From assembly GCA_001298555.1 (NCBI GenBank), contig LJCW01000076.1, positions 49,502 through 113,501 on the forward strand: a stretch of 64,000 bases of DNA, written 5' to 3'. This document shows positions 45,086 through 53,007 of this stretch, in pieces; positions within the stretch are counted from its first letter, which is position 1, and every line of letters starts with the position of its first letter. Below the pieces are notes generated by a model. That model saw only the letters and a list, made by a program, of their open reading frames with translations. It made no database searches and had not been told where the DNA came from. The translations under genes and the position numbers were made by a program. Source of the stretch: Actinobacteria bacterium OV450. GTDB lineage: Bacteria > Actinomycetota > Actinomycetes > Streptomycetales > Streptomycetaceae.

Positions 45086-45619
45086 TCAGGCGGGTACGTG
45101 CTCCGGCTGCGCCGGGGAGCAACTGTGCATCGGCATCTCGGTCAGGCCGGGGAAGTAGACGTGCAGGCTGACCGCTCCGTCGAGGGTGTCGTTGACGACC
45201 TCGTGGGCGTAGCCGGGGGCGAAGACGCGCTGGGCGCCGGCGCCGAGGGTGAGCGATCCGCGCGGGCCGTGCTCGGTGAGCTCGCCGTCGAGGACGGTCA
45301 GGACGCCGGAGGAGGCGCCGTGGTCGTGCAGGCCGCTGCCCTGGCCGGGGACCCAGCTGAGCAGCCAGACCTCGTAGCCGGGCCCGGTGCGCAGCCGGTG
45401 GTACCAGCGGGTGGTGGCGTCGTACTCGACCAGGTGCTCCCATGCGGCGCGGTCGGCGGCGATGGAGCGGGCGAGACCGGCGAACTCGGCGACGGTGACC
45501 GGGTGTTCGCGGGCGGGCTGGAGCAGGTGCTGGACGGAGAGGATGTCGCCGGCGATCTGGAGGTCGCTCTCGACGGTGAGGGGGGTGCCGACGGCGGCGG
45601 TGGCGGAGGCGCTGTTCAT
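45086..45619 (-). CDS. Cysteine dioxygenase (cupin)
   Basis: The 177-residue cupin protein is of the type I cysteine dioxygenase family, which oxidises L-cysteine to cysteine sulfinate with a mononuclear iron. The metal motif GLHDHGASSGVLTVLDGELTE supplies two histidines and the later GYAHEVVND the third. It lies directly upstream of fbiA on the same strand and may be co-transcribed with it. The start has a weak upstream site in a long non-coding region shared with whiB. Confidence 0.92.
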   Translation of the reverse strand: MNSASATAAVGTPLTVESDLQIAGDILSVQHLLQPAREHPVTVAEFAGLARSIAADRAAWEHLVEYDATTRWYHRLRTGPGYEVWLLSWVPGQGSGLHDHGASSGVLTVLDGELTEHGPRGSLTLGAGAQRVFAPGYAHEVVNDTLDGAVSLHVYFPGLTEMPMHSCSPAQPEHVPA

Positions 45620-46156
45620 CGTGGGGGAGTCCTCGACGGATGTCAGTCGTGCTGGCGGTCGCTGTGGGGGTGGCCGGAGCTCAGGGGAGCCGAAGCTCCG
45701 AAGGCATCAACAGCTGCAACAGCAACAGCGAACCTGGGCAGCACTCAGGAACCCACGAATGGGGGTCCGGGCGGCGGCCGAGGTCACTGACATGGGGACA
45801 AGGAGACCGGGTCGAAGGCCGGACTGTCAACCCAATGCCTCGTTTGCCGCAAAAGTTTCATCTGATCCGGTTGCTGTGCTGGGAGAAAGGTTTGTGCAGT
45901 CCGATGCAGGGGAGGTGGGCGCTGCACGACACACGGTTGCCCCGTCCAAACCTGACTCACCACCTCGTGATCGAAATGTGATCTGCGCCGCTTCTTTGGC
46001 TTGATCGCAACCGCCCTTCGGGGTGACGCGTCGATTCCGGGGAAGACGGGCGGGGCGGCCTCCCGATGCATGTGTCACGATTTTTGGCGATATGAACACT
46101 TACTGCATACGCTTGGTTCCGCAGAGTGAATAAGGGGCCCAATAGCAGATCTCGGC

Positions 46157-46186
46157 TTGACTGCGCCGGAGCCCCCCACTTGTAAT
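46157..46186 (+). promoter_or_regulatory. Candidate whiB promoter
   Basis: TTGACT at 46157-46162 and TGTAAT at 46181-46186 are separated by 18 bp, a good vegetative-type promoter, giving a transcript start near 46193 and a leader of about 65 nt. Streptomyces whiB is known to have more than one promoter; other starts may lie further upstream. Confidence 0.6.
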
Positions 46187-46198
46187 TTCACTCGTGTC

Positions 46199-46218
46199 GT
46201 TACGTAGCAATGAGTAAC
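46199..46218. promoter_or_regulatory. Inverted repeat near the whiB transcript start
   Basis: gttac and gtaac arms flank 10 bp (gtagcaatga), just downstream of the candidate promoter. Position and symmetry suggest an operator. BldD is known to control whiB in streptomycetes, but I cannot confirm a BldD match by eye. Confidence 0.4.
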
Positions 46219-46259
46219 GGCATCACCACGGGGACGCACAGACAGAGCGAGGGGCGCAC

Positions 46260-46523
46260 ATGACCGAGCTGTTTCAGGAACTGCTGGTCGAGGAGGCGGA
46301 CGAAGAGCTCGGATGGCAGGAGCGCGCTCTGTGCGCCCAGACCGACCCCGAGTCCTTCTTTCCCGAGAAGGGCGGCTCCACCCGCGAGGCCAAGAAGGTC
46401 TGCCTCGCCTGCGAGGTCCGCTCCGAATGCCTTGAGTACGCACTCGCCAACGACGAGCGATTCGGCATCTGGGGCGGCCTGTCCGAGCGCGAGCGCCGAC
46501 GGCTGAAAAAGGCAGCAGTCTGA
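46260..46523 (+). CDS. whiB: WhiB sporulation regulator, iron-sulfur WhiB-like protein
   Basis: The 87-residue protein has the four cluster-binding cysteines (Cys25 in ALCAQTDPESFFPEKGG, then CLACEVRSEC) and the GIWGGLSERERR turn followed by a basic end RRLKK. The whole sequence looks like the classical Streptomyces WhiB, which with WhiA drives sporulation septation in aerial hyphae. The start is preceded by GAGGGG about 8 nt upstream. The cluster ligates [4Fe-4S] and the protein acts with the principal sigma factor. Its position beside F420 genes and a giant glycosyltransferase matches the conserved actinobacterial arrangement. Confidence 0.96.
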   Translation: MTELFQELLVEEADEELGWQERALCAQTDPESFFPEKGGSTREAKKVCLACEVRSECLEYALANDERFGIWGGLSERERRRLKKAAV

Positions 46524-46713
46524 GTACGCAGAGCAACACACGAGCAGAGCAAACGGTCCGCCTCCTGCACCTTCCCCGCAGGAGGCGGACCGCTGTGTTT
46601 CCAGCCGTTAGTGTGGGGCGCTGTCCAGCAGCCTCCGGGAGCACACCACCCCCGGACCCCCTCCCCGGACCGCGCGTCCGGGGGGAACCCCAGGCCGGAG
46701 GGCCAGTAGAGCG

Positions 46714-49700
46714 ATGTCCCTGCACAGCCAGTCGACGGCCTCCCACCAGGCTGCCGCCACACCCGAGTTCCCCCGGCACGTGGTCACCGCGGTCCTCGTC
46801 GCCCACGACGGCGCCCGCTGGCTGCCGAAGACGCTCGCCGGCCTCCTCGGCCAGGAACGCCCCGCCCAGCGCCACATCGCCGCCGACACCGGCAGCGCCG
46901 ACGACTCCGCACGCCTGCTCGGCGAGGCGCTGGGCGAGGACCGCGTCCTCCACCTCGCCCGCCGCACCGGCTTCGGCACCGCCGTCGACGAAGCCGCCCG
47001 CTCCGCCGGCACCCCGAGCCCCGAGGACCTCCCGTACCTCAAGCGCCCCAGCGGCTGGGACCCCGTCAGCCGCACGTGGCGCGACGACGCCTACGACCTC
47101 CCCGAACTCCCCCACGGCGAACCCGTCCAGTGGCTCTGGCTGCTCCACGACGACTGCGCACCCGAGCCCGACGCCCTCACCGAACTGCTCCGCGTCGCCG
47201 AGGAGAACCCCGACGCCGCCGTCATCGGCCCCAAACTGCGCGGCTGGTACGACAAGAAGCAGCTCCTCGAAGCCGGCGTCACCATCGCCCGCAGCGGCCG
47301 CCGCTGGACCGGCCTCGACCGCCGCGAACAGGACCAGGGCCAGCACGACCAGGTCCGCCCCGTCCTCTCCGTCTCCACCGCCGGCATGCTCGTACGCCGC
47401 GACGTGTACGACGCCCTCGGCGGCTTCGACCGCCGCCTGCCCCTCATGCGCGACGACGTCGACCTCTGCTGGCGCGCCCAGAGCGCCGGCCACACCGTCC
47501 TCGTCGCCCCCGACGCCGTCCTGCGCCACGCCGAGGCCTCCGCCCGCGAGCGCCGCACCGTCGACTGCGCCGGACGCACGAGCGCCAGCCCCCACCGCGT
47601 CGACAAGGCCGGCGCCGTCTACACGGTCCTCGTCAACAGCTCCGGCCGCGCCCTGCCGTACGTCCTGCTGCGCCTCCTCGTCGGCACCGTGCTGCGCACC
47701 CTCGCCTACCTCGTCGGCAAGGCCCCCGGCCAGGCCGTCGACGAGATCACCGGCCTCCTCGCCACCCTGCTGCGCCCCGGCCGGATCCTCGGCGCCCGCC
47801 GCAGACGCGGCCGCCCCGCCGTCCCCGCCAAGGAACTGCGCCCCCTCTTCCCGCCGCCCGGCGCGAGCCTGCGGGCCAACGCCGAACAGCTCGCCGGGTA
47901 CTTCGGCACCGACCGCGTCAGCGACACGGCCCCCGTGGGACGGCACGGCGGCGCCGTCGAATCCGGCCCCGGCGGAGACGACGCCGACTACCTGGAGATC
48001 GAACAGTTCGCGCGCCTGAAGCGGATCGCGCGCAACCCCGCGCCCGTCCTCTTCGCCCTCCTCCTGCTCGTCTCCGTCATCGCCTGCCGCGCCCTGCTCG
48101 GCGGCGGCTCCCTCATGGGCGGCGCCCTGCTGCCCGCGCCCGACAGCGGACTCGCCCTCTGGCGCGGCTACACCGACGACTGGCAGCCCGTCGCCGCCGG
48201 CTCCACCGCCGGGGCGCCCCCCTACCTCGCCGTCCTCGGCGCCTTCTCCGCCCTCCTGTTCGGCTCCACCGGCGCCGCCCTGACCCTGCTGCTCGTCTGC
48301 TCGGTCCCGCTCGCCGGACTCACCGCCTACTTCGCCTCCCGGCCGCTGGTCGAATCCCGGCTGCTGCGCGCCTGGGCCGCCGTCGCCTACGCCTTCCTGC
48401 CCGCCGTCACCGGCGCCCTCGCCGGCGGCCGCCTCGGCACCGCCGTCCTCGCCACCCTGCTCCCGCTCATCGCCCGCTCCGCCGTCGCCGCCTTCGGGTT
48501 CGGCGCGGCCGACGGCGACCGGGCCGGCTGGCGCCCGGTGTGGACGTACACCCTCCTGATCACCCTGGCCGCCGCCTTCACCCCCGTCGTCTGGCCGCTC
48601 GGCGCCGTCCTCGGGACCGCCGCCCTCGTACTGCGCCGCGCCGAGTGGAAGACGTACGCCCCGCGGCTGCTCGCCACCCTCGCCGTCCCGCTCCTCGTGC
48701 TCGCCCCCTGGTCGCTGAGCCTGCTCACCCACCCCGGCCGGTTCCTGGACGAGGCCGGACTGCCGTACGGACCCGGCTCGGCCACCGCCCTGGACCTGCT
48801 CGGCATCAGCCCCGGCGGCCCCCGCACCGCCGGCGGCCTGCTGCTCGTCGGCATCGTCCTCGCCGCCCTGGCCGCCCTGCTGCGCGCCGAGCGGCAGTTC
48901 GCCGTCCGCACGGCCTGGGCCGCCGCCGTCACCGCGCTGCTGTTCGCCGTCGTCCTCAACCGCACCGGCTGGGCCGGCCCCGCCACGCTCGTCTACGGCC
49001 TGGCCCTGCTCGCCGCAGCCGTCGTCGGCGCCGACGGAGCCAAGGAGCGGGTCGCCGCCAGCAGCTTCGGCTGGCGCCAGCCGCTCGCCGCGCTGATCGC
49101 GCTCGCCGCGGCCGCCGGGCCGCTGCTCGGCGCGGCCGGCTGGATGATCAGCGGTGCCGACGGCCCGCTGGAACGCCGCGACCCCGTCCAGGTCCCCGCC
49201 TTCGTCGCCGAGGAGAGCGGCACCCGCGACCAGGCCCGCACCCTCGTCCTCGGCGGCGCCTCGCCCGCCACCGTCTCCTACACCCTGGTCCGCGGCTCCG
49301 GCGGCCGCCTCGGCGACGCCGAGATCGCCGCCGAGGCAGGCAGCAGCCGCCAGCTCGACAAGGTCGTCTCCAGCCTCGTCGCCGGCTCCCGCGCCGACCA
49401 GACCGACCAGCTCAGCGGGTTCGCCATCCGCTACATCCTGGTCCGCGACAAGGCCCCGCAGCAGATGCGCAAGGTCCTCGACGCCACCCCCGGCCTCACC
49501 CGCCTCAGCCAGCTCGACGGCAGCGCCCTGTGGCGCGTGGACCGTCAGGTCGCCCGCGCCACCATCGTCTCCGGCAAGCCCGGCGAGGCCCCCATCCCGG
49601 TCGCCTCCGGACCCGTGGAGGTCCACACCAAGATCCCGGCCGCCGAGGCGGGCGGCGCCGGCCGGGTGTTGCGCATCGCCGACCGAGCCGCCCCCGGCTG

Positions 49701-50376
49701 GCAGGCCACCCTCGACGGCAAGCCCCTCAAGCCCAAGACCCTCGACGGCTGGGCCCAGGGCTTCGAACTGCCCGCCTCGGGCGGCCGCCTCGACCTCGTC
49801 CACGAGGACGCGCTGCTGCGCACCGCCTGGCACTGGGCGCAGGGCCTGCTCGCGCTCGTCCTGCTCGTCATGGCCCTGCCCGGCCGCCGGGCCCGCCTCG
49901 ACGACGACCTGCCGGAGGAGGAGACGGACGGCCCCGACCGGGCCGCCGCGGGCGAGGCCGGCGAGGGCCGCCGGGCCCGCCGGCTGCGCGCCGAGGCGCA
50001 GTCCCAGGCCGCCGCGCCGGCCGCCGCCGAGGAGGGCGCGGGCGCCGTCGCCGATCCGTACGCCGGGATCCCGGCCCAACCGGTCTACGGCGACGACGCG
50101 TACGCGTACCAGGCGTACGACGAACAGGGCTACCCGTACGAACAGCAGCAGCCCCAGCAGCCCCAGCAGCCGTACGTGCCGGCGCCCGCCCAGGCACCCG
50201 GGTACGAGCAGTACCCCTACCCGCAGCAGGGCTACGACGACCCGCAGCCGTACCCGCAGCAGCCCCAGCAGCCGCCGCAGCCGTACCCCTACCCGCCGTA
50301 CGAGCAGCCCCACGAGCAGCAGTACGACACCTACGGACAGCACCAGCCGCGTCCGGACGGGAGCCCCCAGCAGTGA
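46714..50376 (+). CDS. Giant GT2-membrane glycosyltransferase with Tyr/Gln/Pro-rich tail
   Basis: The 1220-residue protein starts with a GT2 GT-A domain (about 20-330; AVLVAHDGARWLPKTLAGLL, LLHDDCAPEPDAL near residue 145 as the metal site, and MRDDVDLCWRAQSAGH as the ED motif). From about 443 to 830 there are about a dozen transmembrane helices, then an extracytoplasmic domain (about 830-1035), a last helix (about 1038-1057) and a cytoplasmic tail rich in Tyr, Gln and Pro (PQQPQQPYVPAP type) that looks disordered. It probably extends or exports a cell-wall glycan. Its stop overlaps the next gene by 4 bp, so the two proteins likely form a complex. Confidence 0.92.
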   Translation: MSLHSQSTASHQAAATPEFPRHVVTAVLVAHDGARWLPKTLAGLLGQERPAQRHIAADTGSADDSARLLGEALGEDRVLHLARRTGFGTAVDEAARSAGTPSPEDLPYLKRPSGWDPVSRTWRDDAYDLPELPHGEPVQWLWLLHDDCAPEPDALTELLRVAEENPDAAVIGPKLRGWYDKKQLLEAGVTIARSGRRWTGLDRREQDQGQHDQVRPVLSVSTAGMLVRRDVYDALGGFDRRLPLMRDDVDLCWRAQSAGHTVLVAPDAVLRHAEASARERRTVDCAGRTSASPHRVDKAGAVYTVLVNSSGRALPYVLLRLLVGTVLRTLAYLVGKAPGQAVDEITGLLATLLRPGRILGARRRRGRPAVPAKELRPLFPPPGASLRANAEQLAGYFGTDRVSDTAPVGRHGGAVESGPGGDDADYLEIEQFARLKRIARNPAPVLFALLLLVSVIACRALLGGGSLMGGALLPAPDSGLALWRGYTDDWQPVAAGSTAGAPPYLAVLGAFSALLFGSTGAALTLLLVCSVPLAGLTAYFASRPLVESRLLRAWAAVAYAFLPAVTGALAGGRLGTAVLATLLPLIARSAVAAFGFGAADGDRAGWRPVWTYTLLITLAAAFTPVVWPLGAVLGTAALVLRRAEWKTYAPRLLATLAVPLLVLAPWSLSLLTHPGRFLDEAGLPYGPGSATALDLLGISPGGPRTAGGLLLVGIVLAALAALLRAERQFAVRTAWAAAVTALLFAVVLNRTGWAGPATLVYGLALLAAAVVGADGAKERVAASSFGWRQPLAALIALAAAAGPLLGAAGWMISGADGPLERRDPVQVPAFVAEESGTRDQARTLVLGGASPATVSYTLVRGSGGRLGDAEIAAEAGSSRQLDKVVSSLVAGSRADQTDQLSGFAIRYILVRDKAPQQMRKVLDATPGLTRLSQLDGSALWRVDRQVARATIVSGKPGEAPIPVASGPVEVHTKIPAAEAGGAGRVLRIADRAAPGWQATLDGKPLKPKTLDGWAQGFELPASGGRLDLVHEDALLRTAWHWAQGLLALVLLVMALPGRRARLDDDLPEEETDGPDRAAAGEAGEGRRARRLRAEAQSQAAAPAAAEEGAGAVADPYAGIPAQPVYGDDAYAYQAYDEQGYPYEQQQPQQPQQPYVPAPAQAPGYEQYPYPQQGYDDPQPYPQQPQQPPQPYPYPPYEQPHEQQYDTYGQHQPRPDGSPQQ

Positions 50377-51851
50377 AGCAGCGCGCACCCCTGACGCTGG
50401 CGGCGGTGGCCGCGGCCCTGGCGGCCGTCACCGGCGTCGCCCACCTCACCGCCCCCGCCGCCCCGGCTGCCGTCGCCAGGCCGGCGGCCGCGGCCCGGAT
50501 GCCCGTGGAGCGCTCCGCGCTGGTGTGCCCGGCGCCCAGCTCCTCGGACATCGCGGAGACCACGTACACGGCGATCACGCCCGGCGCGCCCGGCGGCGGC
50601 AAGGGCACGGCCCGCCTCCTCGGCGCGACCAAGGAGGCCAAGCCGGTACTGGAGCTCAAGGAGCGCGGCAAGCCCGCCGGGGCCACCGCCAACGGCGCGG
50701 AGGCCCCCGCACTGACGGGCGTCGCCGACGGGACCCTGGCCCCCGGCTGGACGGCGCAGCAGACCACGAAGGTCGGGGTCGGCCGGGCGCGCGGCCTCCT
50801 CGGAGTCGGCTGCACGACGCCCGGCACCGACTTCTGGTTCCCCGGCGCGAGCACGGCCAAGGGGCGCGAGGACTACGTGCACCTCACCAATCCGGACGAC
50901 ACCGCGGCCGTGATCGACATCAAGATGTTCGGCCCGGACGGGCCGGTCAAGTCCGAGGGCGGCACCGGCGAGAACATCCGCATCGACCCCAAGTCCACGA
51001 AGGCGGTCTCGCTGGCCTCCCTCGCCCCGGGTGCCCAGCTCGCGGACGTCACCGCCCACGTGACCACCCGTGCGGGCCGGGTGGGAGCCTCCGTCCAGGT
51101 CGGTGAGGAGGGCGTGGGCGCCGACTGGCTGGCGGCCTCCGCCGATCCGGCCGGCTCGCTCGTTCTGCCCGGAATCCCGGCGGACGCCACCTCCGTACGG
51201 CTGGTGGCCTTCGCGCCGGGTGAGGAGGACGCGGACCTCACCGTCAAGCTGGCCGGCGCCAACGGCTCGATCACCCCGGCGGGCACCGAACAGCTGCACG
51301 TCAGGGGCGGTATGACGGCCAGTCTGGACCTCAAGGACGTGACCCGGGGCGAGGCGGGCTCGCTGGTGCTCGCCCCGGGGAAGGGCAAGAGGGCCGTGCC
51401 CGTGGTGGCGGCCCTGCGCGTGGTCCGCGGCAGCGGCGCCAAGCAGGAGCTGGGGTTCATCCCCGCGGCCGGGCCGGTCGGGACGCGGGCCACGGTCGCC
51501 GACGCCCGCGCGGACGAGAACGCGACGGTGCTCTCGCTGACGGCGGCCGGCGGCACCGACGCCAAGGTCAAGGTGACGGCGTCGGCGGGCACGGAGGCCG
51601 GTGAACCGGCCTCGAAGGAGGTCACCGTCAAGACGGGCACGACCCAGACGGTGGCGCTGGCCCCGGCCGGGGCCAAGGGCGCCTACGCACTCACGGTCGA
51701 GACCGTATCCGGCGGCCCCGTGTACGCGTCACGCCTCCTGACCCTGCCCCACGAGGGCATCCCGATGTTCACGGTCCAGGTGCTGTCGGACGACCACGCG
51801 ATGGTCTCGGTCCCCAAGGCCACCGAGGACCTCACGGTCCTGACCGACTAG
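50373..51851 (+). CDS. Secreted DUF5719-family protein
   Basis: The 492-residue protein begins at a GTG overlapping the glycosyltransferase stop. It has a signal peptide (about 1-35), a short N-terminal region with LVCPAPSS, and a long beta-rich extracytoplasmic part with repeated Ig-like units (DYVHLTNPDDTAAVIDIKMFG and later copies). No enzyme motif is seen. Actinobacteria carry this family next to the same giant glycosyltransferase, so an accessory role in glycan assembly at the outer membrane face is likely but not demonstrated. Confidence 0.85.
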   Translation: MKQRAPLTLAAVAAALAAVTGVAHLTAPAAPAAVARPAAAARMPVERSALVCPAPSSSDIAETTYTAITPGAPGGGKGTARLLGATKEAKPVLELKERGKPAGATANGAEAPALTGVADGTLAPGWTAQQTTKVGVGRARGLLGVGCTTPGTDFWFPGASTAKGREDYVHLTNPDDTAAVIDIKMFGPDGPVKSEGGTGENIRIDPKSTKAVSLASLAPGAQLADVTAHVTTRAGRVGASVQVGEEGVGADWLAASADPAGSLVLPGIPADATSVRLVAFAPGEEDADLTVKLAGANGSITPAGTEQLHVRGGMTASLDLKDVTRGEAGSLVLAPGKGKRAVPVVAALRVVRGSGAKQELGFIPAAGPVGTRATVADARADENATVLSLTAAGGTDAKVKVTASAGTEAGEPASKEVTVKTGTTQTVALAPAGAKGAYALTVETVSGGPVYASRLLTLPHEGIPMFTVQVLSDDHAMVSVPKATEDLTVLTD

Positions 51852-51929
51852 CCGCCGCCGGGACCGACCAGCCGCCGCCGGGGCCCGCCGCCCACCCGCC
51901 GCCGGGCCCCGCCGCCCGGCCGGCGGCCG

Positions 51930-52409
51930 TCAGTCCTGGCCGTACCGGGGGTCCACCGTCTCCGGGGACAGCCCCAGCAGCTCCGCCACCTGCTCCACCA
52001 CGATCTCGTGCACCAGCAGCGCCCGCTCGTCCCGGCTCTTCGTCCGGATCTCCACCGGCCGCCGGAACACCACCACCCGCGCCGGCCGCCCCGCCCCCGT
52101 CGCCTCCGACAGCGCCCCGAGCGGCACCGCCTCGTCGTTCCAGCCGGCGTCCGGACCGCCCGGCGGTCCCGGCACGTCCGCGACGACGAACTCCACCTCC
52201 GCCAGCTGCGGCCACCGCCGCTCCAGCCGCTCGACGGAGTCCCGTACGAGGTCGCCGAACAGCTCCGCCCGGCTCGCCGACAGCGGCACCTGCGGCGGCG
52301 CCAGCGGCCCCCGCATGCCCCGCCCGTGCCGGTCGCGACGGCGCGGCCGGGGCTCGGCGGGAGGCTCGGCGGAGCGGGGCGGGCCGGGGGGCAGGGGGGT
52401 GTCCGTCAC
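51930..52409 (-). CDS. Metallopeptidase-family protein (zincin-like fold, degenerate motif)
   Basis: The 159-residue cytoplasmic protein matches the short actinobacterial metallopeptidase family: FGDLVRDSVERLERRWPQLAEVEFVV, the RPVEIR strand, and the helix LLVHEIVVEQVAELLGL. The expected HExxH becomes HEIVV (His134, Glu135, no second His), so classical zinc peptidase activity is doubtful. GTG 52409 has no Shine-Dalgarno, but a TACGCT -10 hexamer ends 6 nt upstream on the same strand (52416-52421), suggesting a leaderless transcript. It is divergent from a DUF3499 gene. Confidence 0.85.
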   Translation of the reverse strand: MTDTPLPPGPPRSAEPPAEPRPRRRDRHGRGMRGPLAPPQVPLSASRAELFGDLVRDSVERLERRWPQLAEVEFVVADVPGPPGGPDAGWNDEAVPLGALSEATGAGRPARVVVFRRPVEIRTKSRDERALLVHEIVVEQVAELLGLSPETVDPRYGQD

Positions 52410-52467
52410 CCCCGCAGCGTAGCCCGCAGAGCCCCCGCGGCCCGGGCCTTTCGGGACCCGCCACGCC

Positions 52468-52505
52468 CTCCCGCAGGCACGACACGGGGGAGTGGCCTGC
52501 GGGAG
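52468..52505. promoter_or_regulatory. Perfect inverted repeat between divergent genes
   Basis: Arms ctcccgcaggc (52468-52478) and gcctgcgggag (52495-52505) flank 16 bp. Because it lies between two divergent starts (52409 and 52548), it is not a terminator and may be an operator serving both promoters. Confidence 0.5.
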
Positions 52506-52533
52506 AGTCGTCGCGGCCCGGTCAAGAGTGCGG

Positions 52534-52539
52534 TACCGT
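52534..52539 (+). promoter_or_regulatory. Candidate -10 element of a leaderless DUF3499 transcript
   Basis: TACCGT ends 8 nt before the GTG start at 52548; no ribosome-binding site is present. Confidence 0.4.
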
Positions 52540-52547
52540 CCAACGTC

Positions 52548-52925
52548 GTGAGCCTTGTACGTCGCTGTTCGCGCACCGCGTGCGGCCGCCCTGCCGTCGC
52601 GACACTGACGTACGTCTACGCCGATTCGACCGCAGTTCTCGGCCCGCTCGCCACCTACGCCGAACCCCACTGTTACGACCTGTGCGCCGAGCACTCCGAG
52701 CGCCTGACCGCCCCGCGCGGCTGGGACGTCGTGCGCCTGACCGACGGCTCCGCGCCGTCCCGGCCCAGCGGCGACGACCTCGAAGCCCTGGCCAACGCCG
52801 TCCGTGAGGCGGCGCGCCCGCACGACCGCGCCGCCGAGGCCGGCGGAACCGGACAGGGCAGGGGCGGCGGCACCGGGGAGACGCGTCGCGGACACCTGCG
52901 CGTCTTGCGATCGCCCGATTCCTGA
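52548..52925 (+). CDS. DUF3499 family protein, putative zinc-ribbon
   Basis: The 125-residue protein has a compact N-terminal cysteine-rich domain, VRRCSRTACGRPAVATLTY followed by EPHCYDLCAEHSERL, giving CxxxxC and CxxxC pairs plus a histidine that could hold a zinc ion. The C-terminal half is charged and Gly-rich, probably disordered. The family is confined to actinobacteria and sits next to manB in mycobacteria too; its role is unknown. The GTG start is chosen because it begins the conserved domain and has a -10 hexamer just upstream. Confidence 0.88.
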   Translation: MSLVRRCSRTACGRPAVATLTYVYADSTAVLGPLATYAEPHCYDLCAEHSERLTAPRGWDVVRLTDGSAPSRPSGDDLEALANAVREAARPHDRAAEAGGTGQGRGGGTGETRRGHLRVLRSPDS

Positions 52926-53007
52926 CATTCCTCTCCCATCGGGACCCGCCTTCCACGCAGGGTAGGGTCGGTGGCCCCGCACAGGACCATCAGGAAGGCA
53001 GTCAGCA

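Larger units (their letters stand above)
45620..46259. other. 640-bp divergent non-coding region between cysteine dioxygenase and whiB
   Basis: I find no supportable gene here; short open frames on both strands lack codon bias, ribosome-binding sites and family resemblance. The part from about 45830 to 46200 is much less GC-rich than the genes around it. It holds the whiB promoter, a gtgatc direct repeat with 11-bp spacing (45967-45972, 45978-45983), a small ggagct/agctcc inverted repeat (near 45676-45698) and the gttac/gtaac repeat near whiB. It is long enough to hold a small RNA or several promoters. Confidence 0.55.

Noticed and set aside
45640..46099. Short open frames of 90-113 codons on both strands in the region upstream of whiB
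   Set aside because: No ribosome-binding site, poor third-position GC bias and no recognisable family; treated as non-coding.
46075..50388. A 1437-residue open frame on the minus strand opposite the giant glycosyltransferase
   Set aside because: It is Gly/Ala/Val-rich low-complexity sequence typical of antisense frames in GC-rich genes; the plus-strand frame has clear GT2 motifs, membrane helices and correct codon bias.
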